64,000 nt of DNA, from assembly GCF_009905535.1 (NCBI RefSeq), contig NZ_JAAALA010000012.1, positions 1 through 64,000 on the forward strand, read 5' to 3'. The position numbers and the translations under genes are program-made. Source of the stretch: Caulobacter sp. SLTY (GTDB taxonomy: Bacteria; Pseudomonadota; Alphaproteobacteria; Caulobacterales; Caulobacteraceae). Shown piece by piece: positions 10,663-18,658 of this stretch (position 1 is the stretch's first letter; the number at the start of each line of letters is the position of its first letter). The notes beneath the pieces were generated by a model. That model was given only the letters and a program-made list of their open reading frames with translations. It did no database searches and was not told the DNA's origin.

Positions 10663-12858
10663 ATGCTTTACAGAGGGATCGGCCGGCGCGGCTTGATGGT
10701 GGGAACCTCGATCGCGGCCGCGATGATCGGTGGCGCGGCCCTGGCTCAGGACAGCGCGGCTGCGTCTGACGAAGTCGCCGAGATCGTCGTTACCGCCCAG
10801 CGGCGCGACCAGAGCCTGCAGGACGTCCCGGTCACGGTGACGACCTTCGGCGCCGAGGAAATCCGGGAAGCTCGAATCCAGGAGGTGCAGGACGTCGTCA
10901 CCCGCAGCCCGGGCCTGAACTTTGACGCCTTCCCCTCCGGTCAGCCCCGCCTGACGGTGCGGGGCATCGGCTCCTCCGACCGGGGCGCCGGGGGCGACCC
11001 GAGCGCTGGGGTGTTCCTGGACGAGATCTATCTCGGCCGCCCCACCATGATCGCCTTCGACGCCTTCGACGTGGAGCGGATCGAGGTGGTGAAGGGGCCG
11101 CAGGGCACCCTATATGGCCGCAACGTGGTCGGCGGCGCGATCAACGTGGTCACCGCCGCGCCTCGGTTGGAGGACTTCTCGGCCTCGCTCGAGGGCACGG
11201 TCGGCGACTATGAGCGGGCCGAGGCGGCCGGCTTCGTCAACGTTCCGCTCGGCGACAAGGCGGCGCTGCGGGCCAGCGGCAGCATCCGGACCCGGGGCGG
11301 CTATGTCGATAACCGCACCACCGGCGGCGAACTGGACGAGCAGGATACCGCCAGCGCCCGCCTCCAGCTGATGGTCCAGCCGACCGAGACCCTGACCCTG
11401 CGCCTCGGCGCAGACATCACTCAGGACCGCGGCAGCGGCCCGGCCAAATATGTCGTGGCGGTCGACGCCTCCGATCCCCTGTCCGGCTTCTGGCCGATCG
11501 ACCGGGACCGCGACTCCGCCGCGTCGGAATACGACGGCACGCAGGACCGCGACACCTGGGGCGTTCGCGCCCAGGCGATCTGGGAACTGCCGGGGGTGAC
11601 GGTCAACTATCTGTTCGGCTACCGGGAAGTCGACTACCTGGTCGACATGGACTTCGACGGCGGTCCGCGCGATCCGGCCGGCCGCTTGAGCATCGGCGGC
11701 GGCAACGCCGAGGAGAGCTGGTCGACCAGCCACGAACTGCGCTTCATGTCGGCTGACGACAGCGCCATCAGCTGGGTGGCGGGAATCTACGCCGTCGACG
11801 CAGAAACCGACCGCACCGATGTGCTGGACCTCTCCATCCCCGACTTCGACGGGGTGTTCGACTTCAGTGACGGCGGCACCGAAGGCCTGCTGCTGACCGA
11901 GATCTATCGGCAGAGCGCCAAGGTCGAAAGCCGGGCGGTCTTCGCCGACGCTACCTTCCCGCTGGGCGAGCGTCTGAACCTGACCGCCGGGGTCCGCTAC
12001 ACCTGGGATGAGAAGACCTACGCGGTCGACAACCTGGACAGCCAGGCGGTGTTCCGGGCCAACGGCGCAATCGACGCGGTCAGCACCGCCAGCTGGGAAG
12101 CTTTCACCTGGCGGGTCGGCGCCGACTACCACTTCAGCGACGACCACATGGCCTATGTGATGATCTCACGCGGCTTCAAGAGTGGCGGCTTCCAGGAAAC
12201 GCCGGAGAACCAGCTCGACGCCCAGACCGCCTATGATCCGGAATACGCCACCCAGTACGAGATCGGGACGCGCAGCAGCTTCCTGAACGGCCAGCTGATC
12301 TGGAACAACACGATCTACACCATGGCCTATGAGGACCTTCAGGTTCGCGAGACCAGCGGCCTGATCATCTTCACCGCCAACGCCGACGCCACGATCAACG
12401 GCTATGAGACTCTGCTTCGGGCCTCGCCCGGAGGCGGGTTCGAGCTGACGGCGACCTACGCCTACACCGACGCCACCTTCGACAGCTACGTGCTGCCCTC
12501 GTCCGACTATTCGGGCAACCGGCTGACGCGCGTGCCGGAGCACAAGGTGACGCTGTCGCCCTCCTACACAGTCGACTTCGCCTCGGGCGGGGACCTGATG
12601 TTCGCCCTCGACTATGCCTACGAGAGCAAGATCTGGGACGACGCCAGCAACACCGGCAATGAGTTCCGCGATCCGACCCACTTCGTCGACGCCCGGGCGG
12701 TGTTCACCGCGCCCAGCGGTGACTGGTCCCTGGCGGTCTGGGGAAAGAACCTGACCGACGAGGTCACCCGCAGCCACCAGGCCACCTTCATCGGCGCCAC
12801 CTTCGCCTCCTACAACCCGCCGCGCACCGTCGGCCTCACCCTGCGCTGGAATTTCTGA
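10663..12858 (+). CDS. TonB-dependent outer-membrane receptor
   Basis: 731 residues. N-terminal signal peptide (GLMVGTSIAAAMIGGAALA, cleavage near residue 28), a TonB-box-like segment EIVVTAQRR (about 40-48), a plug domain with VRGIGSSDRGAGGDPSAGVF and VEVVKGPQGTLYGRN-like motifs (about 50-165), then a 22-strand barrel ending in LTLRWNF with a terminal aromatic residue. These receptors import siderophores, sugars or organic acids across the outer membrane using TonB energy. The ribosome site GGGAGG precedes the ATG. It lies upstream of a CitMHS-type transporter and hydroxy-acid genes, so an organic acid or metal-organic-acid complex is a reasonable substrate. That is inferred from context only. 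A hairpin separates it from the next gene. Confidence 0.92.
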   Translation: MLYRGIGRRGLMVGTSIAAAMIGGAALAQDSAAASDEVAEIVVTAQRRDQSLQDVPVTVTTFGAEEIREARIQEVQDVVTRSPGLNFDAFPSGQPRLTVRGIGSSDRGAGGDPSAGVFLDEIYLGRPTMIAFDAFDVERIEVVKGPQGTLYGRNVVGGAINVVTAAPRLEDFSASLEGTVGDYERAEAAGFVNVPLGDKAALRASGSIRTRGGYVDNRTTGGELDEQDTASARLQLMVQPTETLTLRLGADITQDRGSGPAKYVVAVDASDPLSGFWPIDRDRDSAASEYDGTQDRDTWGVRAQAIWELPGVTVNYLFGYREVDYLVDMDFDGGPRDPAGRLSIGGGNAEESWSTSHELRFMSADDSAISWVAGIYAVDAETDRTDVLDLSIPDFDGVFDFSDGGTEGLLLTEIYRQSAKVESRAVFADATFPLGERLNLTAGVRYTWDEKTYAVDNLDSQAVFRANGAIDAVSTASWEAFTWRVGADYHFSDDHMAYVMISRGFKSGGFQETPENQLDAQTAYDPEYATQYEIGTRSSFLNGQLIWNNTIYTMAYEDLQVRETSGLIIFTANADATINGYETLLRASPGGGFELTATYAYTDATFDSYVLPSSDYSGNRLTRVPEHKVTLSPSYTVDFASGGDLMFALDYAYESKIWDDASNTGNEFRDPTHFVDARAVFTAPSGDWSLAVWGKNLTDEVTRSHQATFIGATFASYNPPRTVGLTLRWNF

Positions 12859-12886
12859 GTGTCTCCTGTTCCTCCTTGCGCAACTG

Positions 12887-12910
12887 GCCAGCGGTCTCCG
12901 GACCGCTGGC
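12887..12910 (+). terminator. Hairpin between the TonB receptor and the transporter
   Basis: Perfect 10-bp stem GCCAGCGGTC / GACCGCTGGC with a TCCG tetraloop, followed by GCCTTCTT. Starts 28 bp after the receptor stop. The weak T run suggests an attenuating or RNA-stabilising hairpin rather than a full stop, so partial read-through into the transporter gene is possible. Confidence 0.65.
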
Positions 12911-12939
12911 GCCTTCTTGGGCGGGGAGGGCTCTAGGCG

Positions 12940-14235
12940 ATGCTGGCGCTTATCGGTTTTGGGATGATCGCGACCTTCATGGTCCTGATCATGACCAGGC
13001 GGCTGTCGGCGGTGGCCGCGCTTATCCTGGTGCCGATCATCTTCGGCCTTCTCGCGGGCCATGGGGCGGGTCTGGGGGACATGGCCATCAAGGGCATCAT
13101 CGCCCTGGCCCCGACGGCGGCGGCGCTGGTCTTCGCTATCCTGTTCTTCAGCCTGATGACCGACGCCGGTCTGTTCGACCCGCTGATCCGCGCGGCGGTT
13201 CGCTACGCCAAGGGCGATCCGCTGCGGGTCACCCTGGCGACCACCACGGTGGCGACCCTGGTTTCCCTCGATGGCGACGGGGCGACCACGGCCATCGTGA
13301 CCATCGGCGCCTTCCTGCCGATTTATCGCAAGTTGGGGATGAATCCCCTGATCCTGGCGGTGCTGCTGGGCAGCTGCAATTCGATCATCAACATGACCCC
13401 CTGGGGCGGGCCGATGGCGCGGGCCGCATCGGCGCTGAACGTGCCGATCCTCGACATCTTCGTCCCCTTGATCCCGACCATGGTGATCGGCATCGCCGGA
13501 ACCTACCTGATCGCCTGGTGGCTGGGGGCGCGGGAGCGCAAGCGACTGGGTGTGGTCGAGCTGGAGACCGACCTCGACTCCACCCTGTTCGACCGGCCCG
13601 AGGGCGTGGAGCGGCCCAAGCTGTTCTGGGTCAACCTGGCCCTCACCCTGGCCCTGCTGGCCTGCGCCATCCTGGGGCTTCTGCCGCTGCCCATCGCCTT
13701 CATGATCGGCCTGGCGGTCGCCGCCCTGATCAACTACCCCAACGTCGGCCTCCAGCGGGACCGCATCCTGGCCCATGCCGGCAACGCCCTGCCCGTGGTG
13801 CTGCTGGTGTTCTCCGCCGGCATCTTCACCGGCATCTTCGAGGGCACCGGCATGGTCGGCGCCATGGCCCGCAGCCTGATCGGACTGATCCCGGCCGAGC
13901 AGGGCGCCTTCCTGGGACCGGTGATCGGCCTGACCAGCGGCGTCTTCACCTTCATCATGTCGACCGACGCCTACTACTTCGGCATCGTCCCGGTGGTGGC
14001 CGAGACCGCCGGCCACTTCGGCCTGGCCCCGGTCGAGGTGGCGCGGGCCGCGATGATGGGCGGCACCCTGCATGCCCTCAGCCCGCTGATTGCGCCCATC
14101 TATCTGGTCGCTGGCCTGATGAAGGTTGAGGTCAGCGACCTGCAGCGGTTCGGTCTGCCCTTTGCCATCGCCCTGCATCTGCTCATGGTCGTGGCCGCCG
14201 TCCTGACCGGCGCAATTCCGTTGATCGCGAGCTGA
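12940..14235 (+). CDS. CitMHS-family citrate/organic-acid transporter
   Basis: 431 residues, strongly hydrophobic throughout with about 11-12 membrane segments. It has the family hallmarks LVSLDGDGATTAIVTIGAFLP and CNSIINMTPWGGPMARAA near residues 105-165 and a second-half counterpart FTFIMSTDAYYFGIVPVVAE. CitMHS proteins move divalent metal-citrate (or related di/tricarboxylate) complexes with protons across the inner membrane. GGGGAGGG provides a ribosome site. The following GntR regulator starts 4 bp downstream, so the genes are co-transcribed. Together with the tartrate/glycerate genes further on, it is the likely inner-membrane importer of the locus substrate; the exact acid is not determined. 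Confidence 0.9.
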   Translation: MLALIGFGMIATFMVLIMTRRLSAVAALILVPIIFGLLAGHGAGLGDMAIKGIIALAPTAAALVFAILFFSLMTDAGLFDPLIRAAVRYAKGDPLRVTLATTTVATLVSLDGDGATTAIVTIGAFLPIYRKLGMNPLILAVLLGSCNSIINMTPWGGPMARAASALNVPILDIFVPLIPTMVIGIAGTYLIAWWLGARERKRLGVVELETDLDSTLFDRPEGVERPKLFWVNLALTLALLACAILGLLPLPIAFMIGLAVAALINYPNVGLQRDRILAHAGNALPVVLLVFSAGIFTGIFEGTGMVGAMARSLIGLIPAEQGAFLGPVIGLTSGVFTFIMSTDAYYFGIVPVVAETAGHFGLAPVEVARAAMMGGTLHALSPLIAPIYLVAGLMKVEVSDLQRFGLPFAIALHLLMVVAAVLTGAIPLIAS

Positions 14236-14239
14236 CACC

Positions 14240-14935
14240 ATGCACAAAGCCGCCGCCGCCAAGTCCGAAACCGCCGTAGACCACGTGGCCCAGGCCGTGC
14301 GTGAGGCGGTGAAGGAGGGCCGTTTCGCCCCGGGCGAGCGGCTGGTGGTCGCCGATGTCGCCCAGCAGTACGGAGTCAGCGTCGGGCCCGTGCGCGAGGC
14401 CATCCGCCGCCTGGTCGGCGAGGGGGTGCTGGACTTCACGGCGCATCGCGGCGCCACGGTGCCGGCCTTCACCGAGCGGGACGTGCGCAACATCTTCCAG
14501 GTCCGTGAGGCCATCGAGGGCTACGCGGCCAAGCTGGCGGCCGAGAATATCCACCGCGCCGACTATGCCGGGCGGATGACCCGCCTGCTGGCCCGGCTGC
14601 GCGAGACGGTCGCCGCCGAGCCGGAAGTGGTCGCCGAGGTCCATCAGCAGTTCCACGACCTGCTCTACGAGATCGCCGGCAACCCGGTGATCCGCGAGGC
14701 GGCCATGCGGCTGACCTTCCCGCACAACCGGCCCCAGTTCATCGGCCTGATGGGCCGGTCCCGGGTGGAGGCTTCGCTGCGGGAGCACGAGCTGGTCATC
14801 GACGCCATCCTGGCCGGCGACGCCCTGCGGGCCGAGCGCGCCATGCGGGCGCATCTGTACAGCGGCGCCATCGCGGTCTGCGAGGCGCTGGAGTCTTCAC
14901 GGTCGGGCCCGCCCGACCCGGTTCGAGAGGTGTAG
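14240..14935 (+). CDS. GntR-family (FCD-type) transcriptional regulator
   Basis: 231 residues. A winged helix-turn-helix (about residues 30-70; VVADVAQQYGVSVGPVREAIRRL) is followed by an all-helical FCD ligand-binding domain (about 85-215) with the metal/ligand histidines expected for the family (for example in VHQQFHDLLYEIAG and LREHELVIDAIL). FCD regulators usually sense small organic acids or sugar acids and repress the adjacent catabolic operon. It sits 4 bp after the transporter stop and 3 bp before the AtuA-like gene, which makes it the likely local regulator of 12940-16632. Confidence 0.92.
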   Translation: MHKAAAAKSETAVDHVAQAVREAVKEGRFAPGERLVVADVAQQYGVSVGPVREAIRRLVGEGVLDFTAHRGATVPAFTERDVRNIFQVREAIEGYAAKLAAENIHRADYAGRMTRLLARLRETVAAEPEVVAEVHQQFHDLLYEIAGNPVIREAAMRLTFPHNRPQFIGLMGRSRVEASLREHELVIDAILAGDALRAERAMRAHLYSGAIAVCEALESSRSGPPDPVREV

Positions 14936-14938
14936 GCG

Positions 14939-16324
14939 ATGAGTGATGAGCGGATCAGAATACTGGTGCCCTGCGGTTCACTGGGGTCGGGGGTCAAGGC
15001 GGACGAGGTGAAACTCGGCCTCTCCCTTGGCGCCAACGCCATCGCCAGCGACGCCGGCTCCACCGACAGCGGCGCGGCCTACCTGGTGCTCGGCAAGGCC
15101 AAGTATCCGCGCGAGGCGATCAAGCGCGACCTGAAGATCCTGATGAAGGCCCAGGCCGACGCCAACATCCCCCTGCTGGTCGGCACCTGTGGCCAATCCG
15201 GCAGCGACGCCGCCCTGAACCTGGTGCGCGACATCGCCATCGAGATCGCCGGCGAGGAGGGCCTCAGCCCCAGGATCGCGCTGCTCTATTCCGAACAGGA
15301 CAAGGCGGTGCTGAAGGCCAAGAACGCGGCCGGCAAGATCAAGCCGCTGCCACCGCTGGGCGACCTCGCCGACGAGACCATCGACGCCTGCGAGCACATC
15401 GTCGCGGCCCTGGGTCCGGAGCCCTACATCGCCGCCCTGCGCGCCGGCGCCGACATCGTCCTGGGCGGCCGCACCACCGACACCGCGGTCCTGTCGGCCT
15501 ATGCCCTGATGAAGGGCGCCCCGGTCGCCCCCTCCTGGCACGCCGCCAAGGTGGCCGAGTGCGGCGTCCAATGTACCGTCAACCCCTCGACCGGCTCCGG
15601 CGTGATGATCACCATCGTGCCCGACGGCTTCGAGGTCGAGCCCCTGCAGGCCAACAACCGCTGCGATCCGCACAGCGTCTCGGCCCATATGCTCTACGAG
15701 AACGCCAACCCCTTCCAGCTGACCGAGCCGGGCGGTGTGCTGGACGTGACCAACGCCCACTACGCCCAGCTCGACGACCGGGTGGTGAAGGTCACCGGCT
15801 CGGTGTGGATCGACAAGCCCTACACCATGAAGCTGGAGGGCGCCGGGACCGGCCGCTACCAGACCGTGATGCTGGTCGGCATCCAGGACCCGGAGGTGCT
15901 GGCCCAGATCGACGTCTTCCACGACCGGCTGCTGGACGCCCTCTACGCCCGCGTCCGCAGCTCGATCGGCGAAACCGCCGGCGACTTCCACATTTCCCTG
16001 CGCCTCTACGGCTGGAACGCCATGTCCGGCACGAAGCCGCCGGAGGGCACGCCACCGCCTCGCGAGGTCGGCATGCTGTTCGTGGCTACCGCCCACAGCC
16101 AGGAGATGGCCACCCAGATCGCCAAGGCCTGCAACCCCTACTTCTTCCACTTCCCGATCAACTTCAGCGGCGAACTGCCCAGCTACGGCTTCGCCTTCTC
16201 CCCCTCGGAGATCGAGCGGGGACCGGTCTACGAATTCAAGCTCAACCATGTGGTCGAGACCGACGACGCCTTCGAGCTCGTCCGCACCGAATGGGTCGAC
16301 CTTGCCAGCAGGGAGGCCGCGTAA
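14939..16324 (+). CDS. AtuA-family protein (DUF1446)
   Basis: 461 residues matching the DUF1446 / acyclic-terpene-utilisation AtuA family over its whole length. Recognisable segments are an N-terminal IRILVPCGSLGSG, GANAIASDAGSTDSGAAYL (about 30-50), a conserved VGTCGQSGSD (about 82-91) and ADIVLGGRTTDTAV (about 175-188). No signal peptide, so cytoplasmic. AtuA was named from citronellol/geraniol catabolism in Pseudomonas, but here no other terpene gene is present and the neighbours are hydroxy-acid enzymes. The catalytic role is therefore open. Its stop codon overlaps the ATG of the DUF4387 partner by one base (TAATG), which indicates translational coupling. Confidence 0.88.
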   Translation: MSDERIRILVPCGSLGSGVKADEVKLGLSLGANAIASDAGSTDSGAAYLVLGKAKYPREAIKRDLKILMKAQADANIPLLVGTCGQSGSDAALNLVRDIAIEIAGEEGLSPRIALLYSEQDKAVLKAKNAAGKIKPLPPLGDLADETIDACEHIVAALGPEPYIAALRAGADIVLGGRTTDTAVLSAYALMKGAPVAPSWHAAKVAECGVQCTVNPSTGSGVMITIVPDGFEVEPLQANNRCDPHSVSAHMLYENANPFQLTEPGGVLDVTNAHYAQLDDRVVKVTGSVWIDKPYTMKLEGAGTGRYQTVMLVGIQDPEVLAQIDVFHDRLLDALYARVRSSIGETAGDFHISLRLYGWNAMSGTKPPEGTPPPREVGMLFVATAHSQEMATQIAKACNPYFFHFPINFSGELPSYGFAFSPSEIERGPVYEFKLNHVVETDDAFELVRTEWVDLASREAA

Positions 16325-16632
16325 TGGCCACGGTCAAGGACGTCTGCCACCATGTCCGGTCAAAGAACGCCGGGCCCTTCTGGGTCACCGTCGACCTGTT
16401 CTTCGACGGCCCCGACAGCTTCGCCCGCTATTCCGAAGGCCCGGCGCTGTCGGGCGAGCTGTTCGCGCGCCTCTACGGGACCGACGCGACCATGGTCCGC
16501 CGCTATCCGGTGCCGAGCCTGAACATGGTCAAGATCTCCTACCCCCGCCCGGGGGCGCAGGGCGGCGAAGTCGAGCGCGACATGCACTGCGGCCAGCAGT
16601 ACGTGCAGCTGCTCGATGTTGACCTAGGCTAG
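16324..16632 (+). CDS. DUF4387 small partner of the AtuA-like protein
   Basis: 102 residues. The start ATG is embedded in the AtuA stop (TAATG), and the sequence begins MATVKDVCHHVRSKNAGPFW, typical of DUF4387; conserved segments include FWVTVDLFFD, YPVPSLNMVKISYPRP and a C-terminal DMHCGQQY. In some genomes this small domain is fused to the C-terminus of AtuA, so the two products very likely form one enzyme. A longer reading frame starting at 15559 exists, but the 5' part is antisense-like shadow inside the AtuA gene. Its TAG stop overlaps the stop of the convergent LysR gene on the bases CTAG. Confidence 0.87.
   Translation: MATVKDVCHHVRSKNAGPFWVTVDLFFDGPDSFARYSEGPALSGELFARLYGTDATMVRRYPVPSLNMVKISYPRPGAQGGEVERDMHCGQQYVQLLDVDLG
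16629..16632. other. Shared CTAG: convergent stop codons overlap
   Basis: The DUF4387 stop TAG (16630-16632) and the LysR stop (CTA on the plus strand, 16629-16631) occupy the same four bases. The two genes therefore end on one another with no terminator between them. Confidence 0.95.
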
Positions 16633-17519
16633 GCGGGGCGGGCGATGCGCTGCCAGAGCGCCTCGGCGGCCGGCGACTGTCGGGCTCTGGGCCGCCACAG
16701 CCGGATCTCCATCGGCACATCGTCGGCGGCCGTGCCGGCGTGCTCCAGCACGCCGTTGCGCAAATCCTCGGCCACCAGGCTGCGGGCCGTCCAGGCGATG
16801 CCGCGCCGGTCGCGGGCCATAGCGGTCAGCACACTGGCCAGGTGGGAGGCGAAAGCCGGCTGCGAAGGGGGCGGCCGGCCCGATCCGGCCCAGGCGGCGG
16901 CCAGGATGCGGCCCATGCCGGACTCGGCGGTGAAGCTGAGCTGCGGCGCGGCGGCGATGTCGTTCTTGGCGAAGGCGCCCGGGGCCATCACCGGGATCAG
17001 GCTGTCCTCGCCCAGCTGCACGGAGCGGAAGTCGCTGCCGAACCGGGTGGGGGCCGCCTCATGGTGATGGCAGAGCAGGAACTGCACCCGGCCCTCGATC
17101 ATCATTCGCTCGCAGGCGACCATGTTGTCGGCCGTCAACTCGATGGTCGCCGACAGGGGCTGGCGCGCTTCCAGCTGCCGCAGCCAGGGGGCGAAGAAGG
17201 TCAGGGACAGCACATGGGTCGAGGCGAACCGAAGCGTCTCGGAGGCGGTGCGGGCGGTGTCGCGCACCTCCTCGCGGCCCAGGTGCAGCCGGCGCAGTGT
17301 TTCCTCGGCCAACAGCTGAAAGCGTTCGCCGGCCGCGGTGAGGCGCAGGGTGTGGGTGCTGCGGTCGATCAGCACCGCCCCGACCCATTCTTCCAGCGAC
17401 CGCATCCGCCGGCTCAGGCTCGGCTGCGACAGGCCGCGCTTTTCCGCCGCGCGCGAGAAGCCGCCGCATTCCACCAGCGCCAGGAAGTCTTCGAGCCAGG
17501 CAAATTCCATGACCGTCAT
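16629..17519 (-). CDS. LysR-family transcriptional regulator
   Basis: 296 residues from the chosen ATG at 17519 (MTVMEFAWLEDFLALVECGGFSRAAEKRGLSQPSLSRR). The winged HTH spans about residues 5-65 and the periplasmic-binding-like effector domain about 95-290. An ATG 75 bp further upstream (17594) would add a proline/arginine-rich tail and would start inside a palindrome that looks like the operator, so it was not used; 17510 is another possible start. It is divergent from the 2-hydroxyacid dehydrogenase - glycerate kinase - tartrate dehydrogenase operon, the usual arrangement for a LysR activator and its target. Confidence 0.9.
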   Translation of the reverse strand: MTVMEFAWLEDFLALVECGGFSRAAEKRGLSQPSLSRRMRSLEEWVGAVLIDRSTHTLRLTAAGERFQLLAEETLRRLHLGREEVRDTARTASETLRFASTHVLSLTFFAPWLRQLEARQPLSATIELTADNMVACERMMIEGRVQFLLCHHHEAAPTRFGSDFRSVQLGEDSLIPVMAPGAFAKNDIAAAPQLSFTAESGMGRILAAAWAGSGRPPPSQPAFASHLASVLTAMARDRRGIAWTARSLVAEDLRNGVLEHAGTAADDVPMEIRLWRPRARQSPAAEALWQRIARPA

Positions 17520-17579
17520 TGTGCGGAGGGCGCCGGGCCGGGGCAACCGTCCCTCGCCCGCCAGGCGACGCACCAATTC

Positions 17580-17594
17580 ATGCGCGGGACGCAT
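17580..17594. promoter_or_regulatory. LysR-type operator candidate (T-N11-A palindrome)
   Basis: ATGCG-cggga-CGCAT, a perfect 5-5-5 palindrome with the LysR T-N11-A signature. It lies inside a larger imperfect palindrome (CCAAT upstream, ATTGG downstream). It is located between the LysR gene and the divergent operon starting at 17645, 50-65 bp from that start, which suits an activator recognition site. Confidence 0.5.
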
Positions 17595-17644
17595 TGGACC
17601 AGGCCGGGCGCGACGGCCAGCTCATGTGTGAGGAGTACCGAGGG

Positions 17645-18658
17645 ATGAGTTCGAGCGGCCGGAGGGTGGTGGTCACCCAGCGCAATTTCGACGCGGAGGC
17701 GATCGCTTACCTGCGCGCCCAGGGCTGCGAGGTGGTGATCGCCGATGACGCGCCGGCGGGCGGGGAGGGGGCGCTATCGGAGGACGAACTGGTCGAGCGG
17801 CTGGACGACGCGGCGGGCTGGATCGTCGGCCATGCCCATGTGACCCGCGGCCTGCTGGCCCGGCTGCCGGCCTTGCAGGTCGTCTCGCGGCGGGGCGTCG
17901 GCTATGAGCGGGTCGACCTCGCGGCCGTGCGGGACTTCGGCAAGGCGGCCTGCATTGCGGCCGGCGCCAACGAGGCCTCCGTCGCCGACCACACCCTGGC
18001 CCTGATCCTGGCGGTCGGCCATCGGCTGCGCGAGACGCAAGGGCGGATGCAGGCAGGCGACTGGACCATCCTGCCCGGCAACGACCTCTACCGGCGGACG
18101 GTCGGCGTGATCGGTTCAGGCCGCATCGGCCGGGCGGTGGCGCAGCGACTGGCGGGCTTCGAGGCCCGCGTGCTGGTCCACACCCGCACGCCCGACACGG
18201 CCTGGGGCCAGGCCCTGGGCGTGGAGTTCGTCGAGCTTCCGACCCTGCTGGAGCGCAGCGACTACGTCACCCTGCACGCCCCGCTGACGCCGCAGACCCA
18301 AAGCCTGATCAACGCCGCCGCCCTGGCCCTGATGAAGCCGACAGCCTACCTGATCAACACTGGCCGGGGCGGGCTGGTTGACGACATTGCCCTGCTGGAG
18401 GCGCTTCGGGGCCGCCGGCTGGCCGGCGCCGCGCTCGACGTCTTCCTCAGCGAGTCCGACCCGGCCCTCAAGCCGGTCACCGAGGCGCTGATCGCCCTGC
18501 CGAACGTGATCGCCACGCCGCACGCCGCCGCCTCCTCCAAGGAGGGGCTGGAGCGCACGAACCTGGTTGCGGCCAGCAATGTGGTCGCCGTGCTGGATGG
18601 CGGTGCCCCGCCGGCCGCCTGCCTCGTGGCGGACGGCCGCTCGGCGTCGGCGGCCTGA
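17645..18658 (+). CDS. D-isomer-specific 2-hydroxyacid dehydrogenase (PGDH/hydroxypyruvate-reductase type)
   Basis: 337 residues. The Rossmann motif GVIGSGRIG lies at about 154-162. The catalytic triad R241 (NTGRGG), E270 (DVFLSE) and H293 (ATPHAAA) aligns one-for-one with R240/E269/H292 of E. coli SerA. It lacks the C-terminal ACT domain of SerA, so it is more likely a hydroxypyruvate/glyoxylate reductase or other 2-keto-acid reductase than a serine-biosynthetic enzyme. The start was set at 17645, preceded by GAGGAG and GAGGG; an in-frame ATG at 17624 is possible. The stop overlaps the ATG of the glycerate kinase (TGATG). In context it probably interconverts hydroxypyruvate and D-glycerate. 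Confidence 0.88.
   Translation: MSSSGRRVVVTQRNFDAEAIAYLRAQGCEVVIADDAPAGGEGALSEDELVERLDDAAGWIVGHAHVTRGLLARLPALQVVSRRGVGYERVDLAAVRDFGKAACIAAGANEASVADHTLALILAVGHRLRETQGRMQAGDWTILPGNDLYRRTVGVIGSGRIGRAVAQRLAGFEARVLVHTRTPDTAWGQALGVEFVELPTLLERSDYVTLHAPLTPQTQSLINAAALALMKPTAYLINTGRGGLVDDIALLEALRGRRLAGAALDVFLSESDPALKPVTEALIALPNVIATPHAAASSKEGLERTNLVAASNVVAVLDGGAPPAACLVADGRSASAA

Noticed and set aside
12166-14514. 782-residue minus-strand open frame opposite the transporter and GntR genes
   Set aside because: Low-complexity Gln/Gly/Asp-rich translation typical of an antisense frame in GC-rich DNA; the plus-strand genes there are clear families.
15559-16632. 357-codon frame upstream of and including DUF4387
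   Set aside because: The first 255 codons are a shadow frame inside the AtuA gene; homology and the TAATG overlap fix the start at 16324.
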